The translations under genes were made by a program, and so were the position numbers. Below, in pieces: positions 32,788 to 40,156 of a DNA stretch of 64,000 bases. The stretch comes from Comamonas composti DSM 21721. Its GTDB lineage: Bacteria; Pseudomonadota; Gammaproteobacteria; Burkholderiales; Burkholderiaceae_C. Each line of letters starts with the position of its first letter. The stretch's first letter is position 1. Where the stretch lies: contig NZ_AUCQ01000013.1 of assembly GCF_000429845.1 (NCBI RefSeq), positions 1 to 64,000 of the forward strand, written 5' to 3'. The notes under the pieces were generated by a model. It searched no databases. It was not told the DNA's origin and saw nothing but the letters and a program-made list of their open reading frames with translations.

Positions 32788-32853
32788 ATCCACCCACAAG
32801 GGACCTCTCCCTTGCGGGCGGGGAATCCCTTGTTCTTCCTCAAGGAGATTCCC

Positions 32854-33657
32854 ATGGACCGTTCCCTCGTCAAATCCATGATGCCTTCGCTTGTCGCAGG
32901 CCATGTGCCCCGCAACGTGCGGTCGTTCAAGTACCGCGTGTTCGATGATCAGCCACAGTCCTCAACACTGGGCTTCGCCATAGACCCCAAGCCCTTCGAC
33001 GGCAAGGTGGTCGCGGCCAACGACGACGCCATCGTCGTCAAGCTCAAGCCCAGCGAGTTCGCGGTGCTCGATCCCAACCTGGTGACCACCGTTCCCAGCG
33101 AAGGCGCCAAGGTGCATGTCCAACCGTATGCCCGTCGCCGCTTCGACGGCCTGCGCGCGGACACCCCGGAAGTGATCACCGAGAAGACCGCAGACGGTGT
33201 TCCCTACACCGTCACCAGGCACATCCTCGGCTCCGCGCCTGCCAAGCTGCCCATTCCCGAGCCGCAGTGCATGGAACTGGGGCAGCTCATCCAGCAGTTG
33301 GAGGAAATGCCGGCTCCCGACGGATTTCGGCGCATCACCCACATGCTGGTCGATGCGGGCGCCCGCGACTTCACCTGGGTCGATCCGAAGCCGTCCAGGA
33401 TCATCGAGACGCCCCCGGCGATCAGCTTCTCGGTTTCGACCGCGAAGTTCGAGGGCCAGGTGACGATCCTCTACGACCGCGGCGGCGACACCTACGTGGT
33501 GGAGCTGCGCCGCGACGGTGAACTGATCGACCGGCACGATGAGGTGTATTTCGACATGCTCGGCGAAGTATTGGAGCGGCTTATCGACGACGGGCATTGG
33601 CGCCTGATCGACGTGAGCGTGATCGACTCCAAGGCAACCAAGCGGCGCTACGGCTGA
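32854..33657 (+). CDS. Conserved ICE protein of unknown function
   Basis: A 267-residue soluble protein from ATG 32854 after AAGGAG. The N-terminal part is beta-rich (VRSFKYRVFDDQPQSSTLGFAIDPKPFDGKVVAANDDAIVVKLKPSEFAVLDPNLV), with a second beta region in the C-terminal half (ISFSVSTAKFEGQVTILYDRGGDTYVVELRRDGE). This fits the large KfrB/ICE proteins of unknown role. The radC-like leader suggests control at the RNA level. Confidence 0.72.
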   Translation: MDRSLVKSMMPSLVAGHVPRNVRSFKYRVFDDQPQSSTLGFAIDPKPFDGKVVAANDDAIVVKLKPSEFAVLDPNLVTTVPSEGAKVHVQPYARRRFDGLRADTPEVITEKTADGVPYTVTRHILGSAPAKLPIPEPQCMELGQLIQQLEEMPAPDGFRRITHMLVDAGARDFTWVDPKPSRIIETPPAISFSVSTAKFEGQVTILYDRGGDTYVVELRRDGELIDRHDEVYFDMLGEVLERLIDDGHWRLIDVSVIDSKATKRRYG

Positions 33658-33684
33658 TCCGCAGCCTACCGGCGACTTGCCCCA

Positions 33685-33719
33685 TAGGCCTTCCATCCAT
33701 TCGGGTGGAGGGCCTTTTT
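33685..33719 (+). terminator. Rho-independent terminator overlapping the next leader
   Basis: An imperfect hairpin AGGCC-TTCCA ... TGGAG-GGCCT is followed by TTTTT, and only about 16 bases separate it from ATG 33736 of the next gene. Confidence 0.75.
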
Positions 33720-33735
33720 CTTCAGGAGATCAACC

Positions 33736-34089
33736 ATGTCACTACGATTCAAAGGCTCCGACCTGCGCCCCGTGCTGGCCGAGGCCGCTGCCAACCAATG
33801 CCGCGTCGTCCTCGCCAAGGACCAGGGCGTGTACTTCCTCGCCGAGCACGGAGAGCGCCGTCCCGATGGCCGCGTGAAGCTGCTGGCCTATGCCGTCGGC
33901 TGCAACCCGGATACCGACCCGTTCGATGACTGGTGGGAACTGGCGCGCGCCGAGCTGGGTGGTGACGACTTTGGTGAATTCTTCGACCCGAAGGACCGCG
34001 TTTTCACCCGCATTCTGCAAAGCTCGGATGATCTGGAGCTGTCCGCCACTTCGACGTACCTGTCACTGGCAGCGGTGGAATCGGCATAG
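33736..34089 (+). CDS. DUF3085 protein
   Basis: A 117-residue protein from ATG 33736 after CAGGAG. It matches DUF3085: LRFKGSDLRPVLAEAAANQCRVVLAKDQGVYFLAEHGERRPDGRVKLLAYAVGCNPD then FDDWWELARAELGGDDFGEFF. The family is found in ICEs and plasmids, with no known function. The gene is bounded by terminators on both sides. Confidence 0.82.
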   Translation: MSLRFKGSDLRPVLAEAAANQCRVVLAKDQGVYFLAEHGERRPDGRVKLLAYAVGCNPDTDPFDDWWELARAELGGDDFGEFFDPKDRVFTRILQSSDDLELSATSTYLSLAAVESA

Positions 34090-34113
34090 CTAAAAAATCT
34101 CTGCATACCCCTC

Positions 34114-34143
34114 GAAGCCCCCAGTTTGGGGGCTTCCCTTTTG
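34114..34143 (+). terminator. Rho-independent terminator
   Basis: A 10-bp perfect stem GAAGCCCCCA/TGGGGGCTTC with a 3-base loop, followed by CCTTTT, 24 bases after the DUF3085 stop. Confidence 0.88.
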
Positions 34144-34236
34144 GTAGAACCGGGCGACCTGGACAAAGGGGAAACGCTCGGATTCCGATTTATTGCTGTC
34201 GCGCACGCGAGGCCCGGCCATGCTGACCCCATGCCT

Positions 34237-34365
34237 GCTGACGTTGTCAGCGACATGCCAGGCAACCATCGGTCTTCGAGGTTGCGGCGCAGTTCCCACT
34301 GCGTGACCGAGCCAGCTCGCACCGCATCCGTTCGCGAGCGGCCACCAGTCTCTGGTGGCGGATGC
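34237..34365 (+). ncRNA. radC-like RNA leader, copy D
   Basis: Hairpin 1 is GCTGAC-GTT-GTCAGC (34237-34251), then GACATGCCAG, hairpin 2 GCAACC ... GGTTGC with GGTCTTCGA in the loop, and hairpin 3 CGCAG-TTCCCA-CTGCG. The outer pair is GCATCC (34324-34329) with GGATGC (34360-34365). It is nearly identical in plan to copy E. It sits 91 bases before the STY4534-like gene. Confidence 0.72.
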
Positions 34366-34456
34366 TTTCGACTTATCAACCCACCGCGGGGTTACGCACC
34401 TTTCCCCGCATGCGTGGGGCCGGTGTGTCTTCGCTTCATCCCAATGGAGATTCACC

Positions 34457-35386
34457 ATGAACACCACGTCCAACGAGAAATCGTATTTCGACCTCCACAC
34501 CTCGGGCATCGGCTACATCCAGCGTGTCCGTGAGGTGCCCGTCCGGGGCGGCCGCCGTGCGCAGCCTTTCCTGGCATGCACCATCGCCGCGATGGTCGGC
34601 CCCGCCCGGGACCCCAGCTACCGCTACTTCGACGTCAAGGTCTCGGGTGCCGAGGCCAAGAAGCTCGTTCAGCACTACATCGGCATTGACGATCCCAAGC
34701 AGCGCCCGCTGGTGCGCTTTCGCCTCGGTGACCTGTGGGGCGATGCGTACATCCGCGACAAGGGTGAGCAGAAAGGTCAGGCCGCCGCGTCCCTCAAGGC
34801 GCGACTGCTCAAGGCCGAGCTGATCGAGCGGGCCGAACTGACTTCGATCGAGCAGCACGAGCTGATCACCCGCGGCATCGGCTATCTCAACCGTCCGAAG
34901 GACGTCATCCCCAAGGATGGCGATCCGTTCCTGTCGTGCTGCGTCGCAGCACTGGCTGGCCCTGTCGATGAACCCGAGTATCGGTACTTCGACACCATCG
35001 TCGCCACCCCGGAAGCCGAGCATCTTGTCCGCCGATGCGTCCAGGCCATCGAGGGAGACCGCAAGGTGCTGATCGCCTTCCGTCTGAACGACATGAAGAT
35101 CGATCCGTACATCCGCACCAAGGGCGAGCACGCCGGGGAACCGGCCGCAAGCCTGGAATCGACGCTGGTCCACATCGGTCTCATCAAGATCGACGGCACC
35201 CAGGTCTATCCGACGAGCCAGGCGCAAGCCGAGGCGCCGCCGGCCGAAGACGCATCCGCGTCCGAAGCCGACGACGCCATCGACACCGCCGCCGCCCCCG
35301 CTGCCAACCAACCTGCCGAGCCCGCCGAGCGCGAGCCCGAGGCGCAAGTCGAGGAGCAGGAGCCGGCATTGGCTGCTTCGTTCTGA
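34457..35386 (+). CDS. STY4534-family ICE protein with two DUF3577 domains
   Basis: A 309-residue protein from ATG 34457 after TGGAG. Residues about 8-128 and 132-245 are two copies of one domain: GIGYIQRVREVPVRGG...FLACTIAAMVGP...YRYFDVKVSG and GIGYLNRPKDVIPKDG...FLSCCVAALAGP...YRYFDTIVAT, each followed by RFRLGDLWGDAYIRDKGE / AFRLNDMKIDPYIRTKGE. The tail is acidic and Pro/Ala-rich. STY4534/DUF3577 proteins are described as ICE replication-associated, with no proven activity. Confidence 0.82.
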   Translation: MNTTSNEKSYFDLHTSGIGYIQRVREVPVRGGRRAQPFLACTIAAMVGPARDPSYRYFDVKVSGAEAKKLVQHYIGIDDPKQRPLVRFRLGDLWGDAYIRDKGEQKGQAAASLKARLLKAELIERAELTSIEQHELITRGIGYLNRPKDVIPKDGDPFLSCCVAALAGPVDEPEYRYFDTIVATPEAEHLVRRCVQAIEGDRKVLIAFRLNDMKIDPYIRTKGEHAGEPAASLESTLVHIGLIKIDGTQVYPTSQAQAEAPPAEDASASEADDAIDTAAAPAANQPAEPAEREPEAQVEEQEPALAASF

Positions 35387-35394
35387 TCCGGCAT

Positions 35395-35420
35395 GGCCCC
35401 TCACGGGGCCTTGCTTTTTC
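35395..35420 (+). terminator. Short terminator after the STY4534-like gene
   Basis: GGCCCC-TCAC-GGGGCC hairpin followed by TTGCTTTTT, nine bases after the stop codon and 23 before the DUF3275 start. Confidence 0.78.
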
Positions 35421-35442
35421 CTATTCTTCAAGGAGAACCATC

Positions 35443-36132
35443 ATGGCAGCCACACCGGCACCCGAGAAATCGGTCGCGCCCATCGTCGTCCCCGGCCAGC
35501 TCACGCTGCGCACCATCCGCGGCAAGAACGGCCCGTTCACGGTCGGTCGCCTCGCCACGCACCTCGGTACGTTCGAGGTCAAAGACCCGGAGCTGGAGCA
35601 GTACCCCGAAGGCAAGTACGACGGGGAATTCATCATCAGGTACATCTTCCCGAAGTCCTACCCGGTCGGCGGCGGCATGCGGTTCGAGATCCGTGCCAGC
35701 CTCGACGGCATGACGCTCAACGGCATCGACAAACTGAGCCGCGACGAAGCCCGCAGCTTCGCCACCCAGGACGTCGATCCGCTCGATGAAGAGCAAGGGG
35801 CGCAGCCTGCGGCAACGCCGGCCAAGCCCGTCAAGGCATCCAGGCCTGCCAAGCCCGCACCCGTGCAGGCGTCGAAGGACCCGCTGGTCGATACCACGCC
35901 GTTCGGAGTGGATGCGCCACCGCCTGCTACGGCCGCTGCCCCCGGCAGCACCGAAGACGGTGACGCCGCGCTGTTCGGCCTGCTGTGGCCGCTGGGCGAG
36001 TCCGTGAAACTGGATTCGACCATCGACCGCCGCACCCTGCGCGCGCAGATCGCCCGCCTGGGCGAGCTGGGCTACGCGCTGGACTTCAAGACGCAGGAGT
36101 GGAGCCGCGAGGCCGAACTGCAACCTGCGTGA
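35443..36132 (+). CDS. DUF3275 protein
   Basis: A 229-residue protein from ATG 35443 after AAGGAG. Residues about 15-105 match DUF3275 (VVPGQLTLRTIRGKNGPFTVGRLATHLGTFEVKDPELEQYPEGKYDGEFIIRYIFPKSY then MRFEIRASLDGMTL), an OB-like fold common in this ICE group. A Pro/Ala linker follows, then a short helical domain (ALFGLLWPLGESVKLDSTIDRRTLRAQIARLGELGYALD). Function unknown; single-strand DNA binding would be a guess. Confidence 0.85.
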   Translation: MAATPAPEKSVAPIVVPGQLTLRTIRGKNGPFTVGRLATHLGTFEVKDPELEQYPEGKYDGEFIIRYIFPKSYPVGGGMRFEIRASLDGMTLNGIDKLSRDEARSFATQDVDPLDEEQGAQPAATPAKPVKASRPAKPAPVQASKDPLVDTTPFGVDAPPPATAAAPGSTEDGDAALFGLLWPLGESVKLDSTIDRRTLRAQIARLGELGYALDFKTQEWSREAELQPA

Positions 36133-36168
36133 TCGCCGGCACCGCATCCGCGGTGTCTTCATCCACCC

Positions 36169-36205
36169 GCCGGGGTTCCTTTCCCCATGCGGGCAAGGCC
36201 CCGGC
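36169..36205 (+). terminator. Hairpin with T-rich end, terminator or leader
   Basis: GCCGGGG (36169-36175) pairs with CCCCGGC (36199-36205), with a nested CCCGC/GCGGG option. TTTCTT follows directly, and then the ribosome site of the next gene (CGGAGG). Confidence 0.62.
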
Positions 36206-36226
36206 TTTCTTCCGGAGGTCTCAATC

Positions 36227-36568
36227 ATGTCCACCATCGCTTGCGACACCCCGCGTGCCACGCTGGATGAACCCGCGTGGCGGGAACTCTGTAAAGCGGC
36301 CGCCGCACACGCCCAGCGCGGTTGCGGCTTGTCCTACGACCACTACGTGACGCTCTTCAGTTCGGAGATCGACGCGCAGGCCAATCGATTGCCGGATGAG
36401 CAGCGTGCTCAGGCTCTGGAAATCGCGGCACAGGAATGGGACTACGCAACACCTGCCGAGCGGCAGGAATCCCAGGACTGGAATGCGACGCACGGCTACT
36501 GCTCGCACGGCATCGAGTTCGGCTACTGCCCGGCCGGTTGTGATCGAGACGATGACGACTGGGATTGA
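36227..36568 (+). CDS. Small conserved ICE protein with Cys/His cluster
   Basis: A 113-residue acidic protein from ATG 36227. It is helical in residues 10-80 (DEPAWRELCKAAAAHAQRGCGLSYDHYVTLFSSEIDAQANRL). The end holds YCSHGIEFGYCPAGCDRDDDDWD, three Cys and a His that could bind a metal. No family with known function is recognised. It belongs to the block of single-gene units between 31.5 and 42.4 kb. Confidence 0.68.
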   Translation: MSTIACDTPRATLDEPAWRELCKAAAAHAQRGCGLSYDHYVTLFSSEIDAQANRLPDEQRAQALEIAAQEWDYATPAERQESQDWNATHGYCSHGIEFGYCPAGCDRDDDDWD

Positions 36569-36612
36569 GGGCAAGGTATAGGTTCCATCGCTGCAGATGC
36601 GGCATTTCATCA

Positions 36613-36637
36613 CCCGCTGGGGGTTCCTCCCAGCGGG
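36613..36637 (+). promoter_or_regulatory. Perfect 9-bp leader hairpin
   Basis: CCCGCTGGG and CCCAGCGGG arms with a 7-base loop, 36 bases before ATG 36673. There is no T run directly after it, so it looks like a leader hairpin more than a terminator. Confidence 0.62.
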
Positions 36638-36672
36638 GAGGCCTCCGGCTCAACTTTTCGAGGAGGCCTCTC

Positions 36673-37080
36673 ATGGGCTGGTATTTCTCTCCCCAATCGC
36701 GGTCTGAACTGATCGCGGAACTGATCGCACCACAGGAGACCGAGCGCGCCAGCGCGAAGGTCATCGCTCACGCATTGCGCGGCAACGTGCTGTGGTCCGT
36801 GGTCGAACTGACCGCCAAGGTCGAGGGTGTGCATCGTGATCTCGCGCCGGGCCAGTCCCTGCGCTACATCCGCTGCGATCTGCTGGAACGCAGCGGTAAC
36901 CAGTGGGGCTACAAGCCGTTGGAAGAGTCCATGCACCCGTACTACTACTCGTGCCCGCTGTCCTATCTGGACCTCGCACCGGAGCAGTCCGCCGACTGGC
37001 GTGCAGGCGTTCGCGCCTACCACGCCCGGCGGCGCACACCCACGGCTGTCACGGCTCCCGCCGCGGCGCCGATGGCCTGA
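36673..37080 (+). CDS. DUF6927-like ICE protein
   Basis: A 135-residue protein from ATG 36673 after CGAGGAGG. The start MGWYFSPQSRSELIAELI and the VLWSVVELTAKVEGVHRDLAPGQSLRYIRCDLLERSGNQWGYKPLEESMHPYYYSCPLSYLDL segment are typical of a conserved ICE/plasmid family (DUF6927-like). It seems to be a beta-sandwich-like soluble protein. Function unknown. The next gene follows after 16 bases with its own GGAGG. Confidence 0.75.
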   Translation: MGWYFSPQSRSELIAELIAPQETERASAKVIAHALRGNVLWSVVELTAKVEGVHRDLAPGQSLRYIRCDLLERSGNQWGYKPLEESMHPYYYSCPLSYLDLAPEQSADWRAGVRAYHARRRTPTAVTAPAAAPMA

Positions 37081-37096
37081 GCCAGGAGGAACCAAC

Positions 37097-37357
37097 ATGG
37101 ACCCGATCCTGGCTGCGCTCTCACCCTCGCTGTTGGCACTCGTTGAAGGAAGTTTGTCCAACGACGAAGTGTCCTCCGACGAGGAAATGCTGGCGTACTT
37201 CATCGACAACGGCCTCACCGAGGAACAGGCGCGGCAGGCGCTGACCTACCGCGACCAGTACCTCAACAACATCTACCTGGACGGCTTCACGCCGATCACC
37301 GCGGTGGACGAGGCGCTTCACTTCAATCCGCACACCCGGCAGTTCGAGCCGGACTGA
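37097..37357 (+). CDS. Small acidic conserved ICE protein
   Basis: An 86-residue acidic protein from ATG 37097 after CAGGAGG. It is mostly helical (LALVEGSLSNDEVSSDEEMLAYFIDNGLTEEQARQALTYRDQYLNNIYLDG). It is likely co-transcribed with the gene just upstream. No known domain. Confidence 0.68.
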   Translation: MDPILAALSPSLLALVEGSLSNDEVSSDEEMLAYFIDNGLTEEQARQALTYRDQYLNNIYLDGFTPITAVDEALHFNPHTRQFEPD

Positions 37358-37375
37358 GCGGTTTTCTCCCACCCC

Positions 37376-37396
37376 CTGGGGCAGTGCTTGCCCCAG
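37376..37396 (+). promoter_or_regulatory. Perfect 8-bp leader hairpin
   Basis: CTGGGGCA-GTGCT-TGCCCCAG, 38 bases before ATG 37434. No T run follows. Confidence 0.6.
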
Positions 37397-37433
37397 CGGG
37401 CGGTGCTGTTCCCGTTCATCCGAGGACACCACC

Positions 37434-38084
37434 ATGCCCGCACACACTTCATCCACCACGCTGTACCGCATCGACGAATGCCCGGACGTGATGGCCGACG
37501 CCTGCGTCGGCGATGACCAGGGCAACCTGATCTTCCTGTCCATCTGGGCGCGGGACACCGCCGTCCAGCAGTTCCTCGCTCGCTTGACCCTCGGGCGCGA
37601 CGAGCAGGGACTGGACCAGTTCCACGTCATCACCGACCAGGGCGGCAGCGTCCCGGTGTTCATCGGCAACGTCGATCGCCTGGAAAAGCGCGTCACGCGC
37701 GCCTACCGGCGAACGCTGTTCGGTTCGCTGTCCAACGTGTGGCTGTTCGACTGCCGGTGCGTCAAGCCCGACAAGGCCAACGCCAGCGCACTGGCACTGC
37801 TGCCGCGCGACAGCGCCCACCGGCTTGACCGCCTGTGGATGCTCGTGCGGGACACCTGCCCGTTGCCGCTGCTCGACCACTGGCGCGAGACCGTGCTGGA
37901 CCTGCTGCAAAGCCGCGAGATGCTGGCCCGCCTTCCGTTCGCCCTCGGGCCGTTGGAAGGTCATCGGCTCGCCATCGACGTGCCAGCGCTGAGCCTGGCG
38001 CTGGGCTCCCTGATCCGCAGTGACGTGCTCACCGCCTATCCCTATCCGGCCAAGGTCTGGACGCCGGAAGTGGTGGCGACCTGA
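37434..38084 (+). CDS. Conserved ICE protein of unknown function
   Basis: A 216-residue soluble protein from ATG 37434 after CGAGGACACCACC. The N-terminal ~100 residues are alpha/beta (LIFLSIWARDTAVQQFLARLTLGRDEQGLDQFHVITDQGGSVPVFIGNVDRLEKRVTRAYRRTLFG). The rest is helical (HRLDRLWMLVRDTCPLPLLDHWRETVLDLLQ). No motif of known function. It precedes the DUF6094 gene by 60 bases. Confidence 0.72.
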   Translation: MPAHTSSTTLYRIDECPDVMADACVGDDQGNLIFLSIWARDTAVQQFLARLTLGRDEQGLDQFHVITDQGGSVPVFIGNVDRLEKRVTRAYRRTLFGSLSNVWLFDCRCVKPDKANASALALLPRDSAHRLDRLWMLVRDTCPLPLLDHWRETVLDLLQSREMLARLPFALGPLEGHRLAIDVPALSLALGSLIRSDVLTAYPYPAKVWTPEVVAT

Positions 38085-38090
38085 CCCCCG

Positions 38091-38114
38091 GAGGCACGCC
38101 TTGGCGTGCTTCCG
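38091..38114 (+). promoter_or_regulatory. Leader hairpin before the DUF6094 gene
   Basis: GGAGGCACGCC pairs with GGCGTGCTTCC (one G-U pair, TT loop), 31 bases before ATG 38145. Confidence 0.55.
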
Positions 38115-38144
38115 TCCTTCATCCCCGCCAACCAGGAGACTTCC

Positions 38145-39254
38145 ATGGCCCTCATGTTCCCGCGGCTCGCCCGCAATTTCGTCAAAAACGGATATTTCCC
38201 GGCCGACGAACCCACGCTCGAAAGAGCCCTCAACGCACTGATGCCCAGCGACGGGCCGATGTGCATCCTCGATCCCTGCGCTGGCGAAGGCGTGGCGATC
38301 GCCGAAGCCGCCCACGCCCTCGGGCGCGAGCAGGCCAAGGCGTTCGCGGTCGAGTTCGACGCGGAGCGGGCGCGCCATGCCCGCGGCCTGGTCGATCACT
38401 GCCTGCACGCGGACCTGATGGACACGATGATCTCCAAGCAGTCGTTCGGGCTGCTCTGGCTCAACCCGCCGTATGGCGACCTCTCCAAGGACGTCAACGG
38501 CAACATCGGCTATCAGGGCCAGGGCCGTGCCCGTCTCGAAAAGCTGTTCTACCAGCGCAGCCTGTCGCTGTTGCAGTACGGCGGCGTGCTGGTCTTCATC
38601 GTCCCCGGCTACGTGCTCGACGCGGAGCTGGTCGGCTGGTTGACGCGCCACTACACCGATCTGCGGATCTACCGAGCGGTGGAAACGCAGTTCAAGCAGG
38701 TGGTGATCTTCGGCCGCCGGGTGCGCCAGCGCGAGCTGGCACCCGATGGCGTCAAGGCCGTGCGCAATCTGCTGCTGCAGGTTGGGCAAGGCGAAGTCGA
38801 AACGGAGGAACTGCCGAGCGAATGGCCGTTCCTGCCGTACATCGTCCCCGCCAGTCCGGCCGAGCCGGAGCATTTCTTCCGCGTGACGATGGAGCCCGAA
38901 CAGTTCGCCGATGAAGTCGGCCGGCTGCAAGGCCTCTGGCCGTCGCTGGACACGCACCTGGGGGCCGCGCAGCAGTCGCTGCGTCCGCCGGCGCGTGCCT
39001 TGTCTCACTGGCATCTCGCCCTGGCTCTGGCCGCGGGTGCGATCTCGGGGGTTGTGCGCTCCAAGACCGGGCGCGTGCTCGTCGTCAAAGGTGACACCCA
39101 CAAGGACAAGACGCTCCAGCGGGAGTTCACCGAACGCGAAGACGGCTCCATCGCCGAGACCCGCATCCTCACCGACAAGTTCGTGCCTGTTATCCGCGCG
39201 TGGGACATGACGCCTGGCTCCCCGACACGGGGCGAGGTGTTGACCATCCGCTGA
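38145..39254 (+). CDS. DUF6094 protein, SAM-methyltransferase-like
   Basis: A 369-residue protein. ATG 38145 (CAGGAG in front) is preferred over GTG 38106. Residues about 40-130 form a Rossmann methyltransferase fold: MCILDPCAGEGVAIAEAAHALG (SAM site), AFAVEFDAERARHAR, and the N6-amino-methyltransferase motif NPPYGDLS. The C-terminal half has no clear match. It fits DUF6094, common in this ICE group. It may methylate adenine in DNA, which would be an anti-restriction aid, but the target-recognition part is not evident. Confidence 0.8.
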   Translation: MALMFPRLARNFVKNGYFPADEPTLERALNALMPSDGPMCILDPCAGEGVAIAEAAHALGREQAKAFAVEFDAERARHARGLVDHCLHADLMDTMISKQSFGLLWLNPPYGDLSKDVNGNIGYQGQGRARLEKLFYQRSLSLLQYGGVLVFIVPGYVLDAELVGWLTRHYTDLRIYRAVETQFKQVVIFGRRVRQRELAPDGVKAVRNLLLQVGQGEVETEELPSEWPFLPYIVPASPAEPEHFFRVTMEPEQFADEVGRLQGLWPSLDTHLGAAQQSLRPPARALSHWHLALALAAGAISGVVRSKTGRVLVVKGDTHKDKTLQREFTEREDGSIAETRILTDKFVPVIRAWDMTPGSPTRGEVLTIR

Positions 39255-39304
39255 TCCACCGGACGCACCGCCGTCCTGCTGTACCACATCGAAGGAGAAA
39301 CACC

Positions 39305-39625
39305 ATGTTCCCCAATCCGTTCAAGCGGCCTGCGCCGCACAAGCAACCGTTGTTCGCACCGAGTACGTTGAAGTTGAGCGAGAAGGTGCATTGGCTGGCC
39401 CGGCGTGGCCTGATCGACCCCTTGGCCTATGTCCAGCGCCATGTGCGCGGGGACTGGGGCGAGATCGACGAGGCCACCCGTCAAGCCAACGACGTGGCGA
39501 TCCAACAGGACAACCTGATGATCTCCCAGTATCGGATCACGCCGGACCTGGTGCTGATCGTCAAGACCAGCGAGGACCACCAGACCACGGTGGTGCAGCT
39601 TCCCGAAGAGCGAGACCTGATCTGA
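39305..39625 (+). CDS. Small plasmid/ICE-related protein (paralogue 1)
   Basis: A 106-residue protein from ATG 39305 after AAGGAG. The segment LKLSEKVHWLARRGLIDPLAYVQRHVRGDWGEIDEATRQANDVAIQQDNLMISQYRITPDLVLIVKTSEDHQTTVVQLPEE recurs in a diverged form in the next gene, so the two arose by duplication. Such proteins are often annotated plasmid-related protein, with no known role. Confidence 0.75.
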   Translation: MFPNPFKRPAPHKQPLFAPSTLKLSEKVHWLARRGLIDPLAYVQRHVRGDWGEIDEATRQANDVAIQQDNLMISQYRITPDLVLIVKTSEDHQTTVVQLPEERDLI

Positions 39626-39714
39626 GGTCCTGCATCGTCATCTTCATCCACCTGACGGAGCCACTTCACTCCGCCAGGGGTGTCGTGGCTCAATGACCCA
39701 TCAAGGAGGAGCCC

Positions 39715-40020
39715 ATGGCATCGCATCGCATCGAAACCTACTGCCAGCGGCTGGCGTTCCCCGTCGGGGCGCTCATCTTCAGCAGAGGCATCAACCGCTT
39801 GGTCACCGCGGGTCGCCTGAACCCAATTCCGTACTTCAGACGGCACACCCGTGGCGACTGGGGCGACGTGTCTGCCCAGCAATGGGAGGCCAATAGCTCT
39901 GCGCTTCAATCAGGCGCGCCTCTGGAATCGCACTACGTGATCCACCCGGGGCTCGCCATTCGCATCGTCACCGATGCGGGGCGCAGCGTCACCGCCATTG
40001 TGCTGCCGTCCGAAGACTGA
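39715..40020 (+). CDS. Small plasmid/ICE-related protein (paralogue 2)
   Basis: A 101-residue protein from ATG 39715 after AAGGAGGAGCCC. It keeps the pattern of the previous gene (GINRLVTAGRLNPIPYFRRHTRGDWGDVSAQQWEANSSALQSGAPLESHYVIHPGLAIRIVTDAGRSVTAIVLP) at roughly one-third identity. An old tandem duplication is the likely origin. Confidence 0.75.
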   Translation: MASHRIETYCQRLAFPVGALIFSRGINRLVTAGRLNPIPYFRRHTRGDWGDVSAQQWEANSSALQSGAPLESHYVIHPGLAIRIVTDAGRSVTAIVLPSED

Positions 40021-40096
40021 GCACGGTTCACCCGCGGGCCACCCAGACCAGCATCTTCAACCACCTTCGGCCGCGCGCCGATTCTCTTCCCACCAC

Positions 40097-40140
40097 GGGG
40101 CATGCCACTGCCCCACTGGGGGTGGTGCATGCCCCATTTT
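40097..40140 (+). terminator. Terminator-like leader of the helicase gene
   Basis: GGGGCATGC (40097-40105) pairs with GCATGCCCC (40127-40135). A nested CCAC/GTGG and CCCC/GGGG arm lies inside. ATTTTTCTTT follows, and the ribosome site GGAG of the next gene is eight bases on. Being so close to the start codon, it could act as an attenuator as well as a terminator. Confidence 0.72.
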
Positions 40141-40156
40141 TCTTTGGAGCATCACC

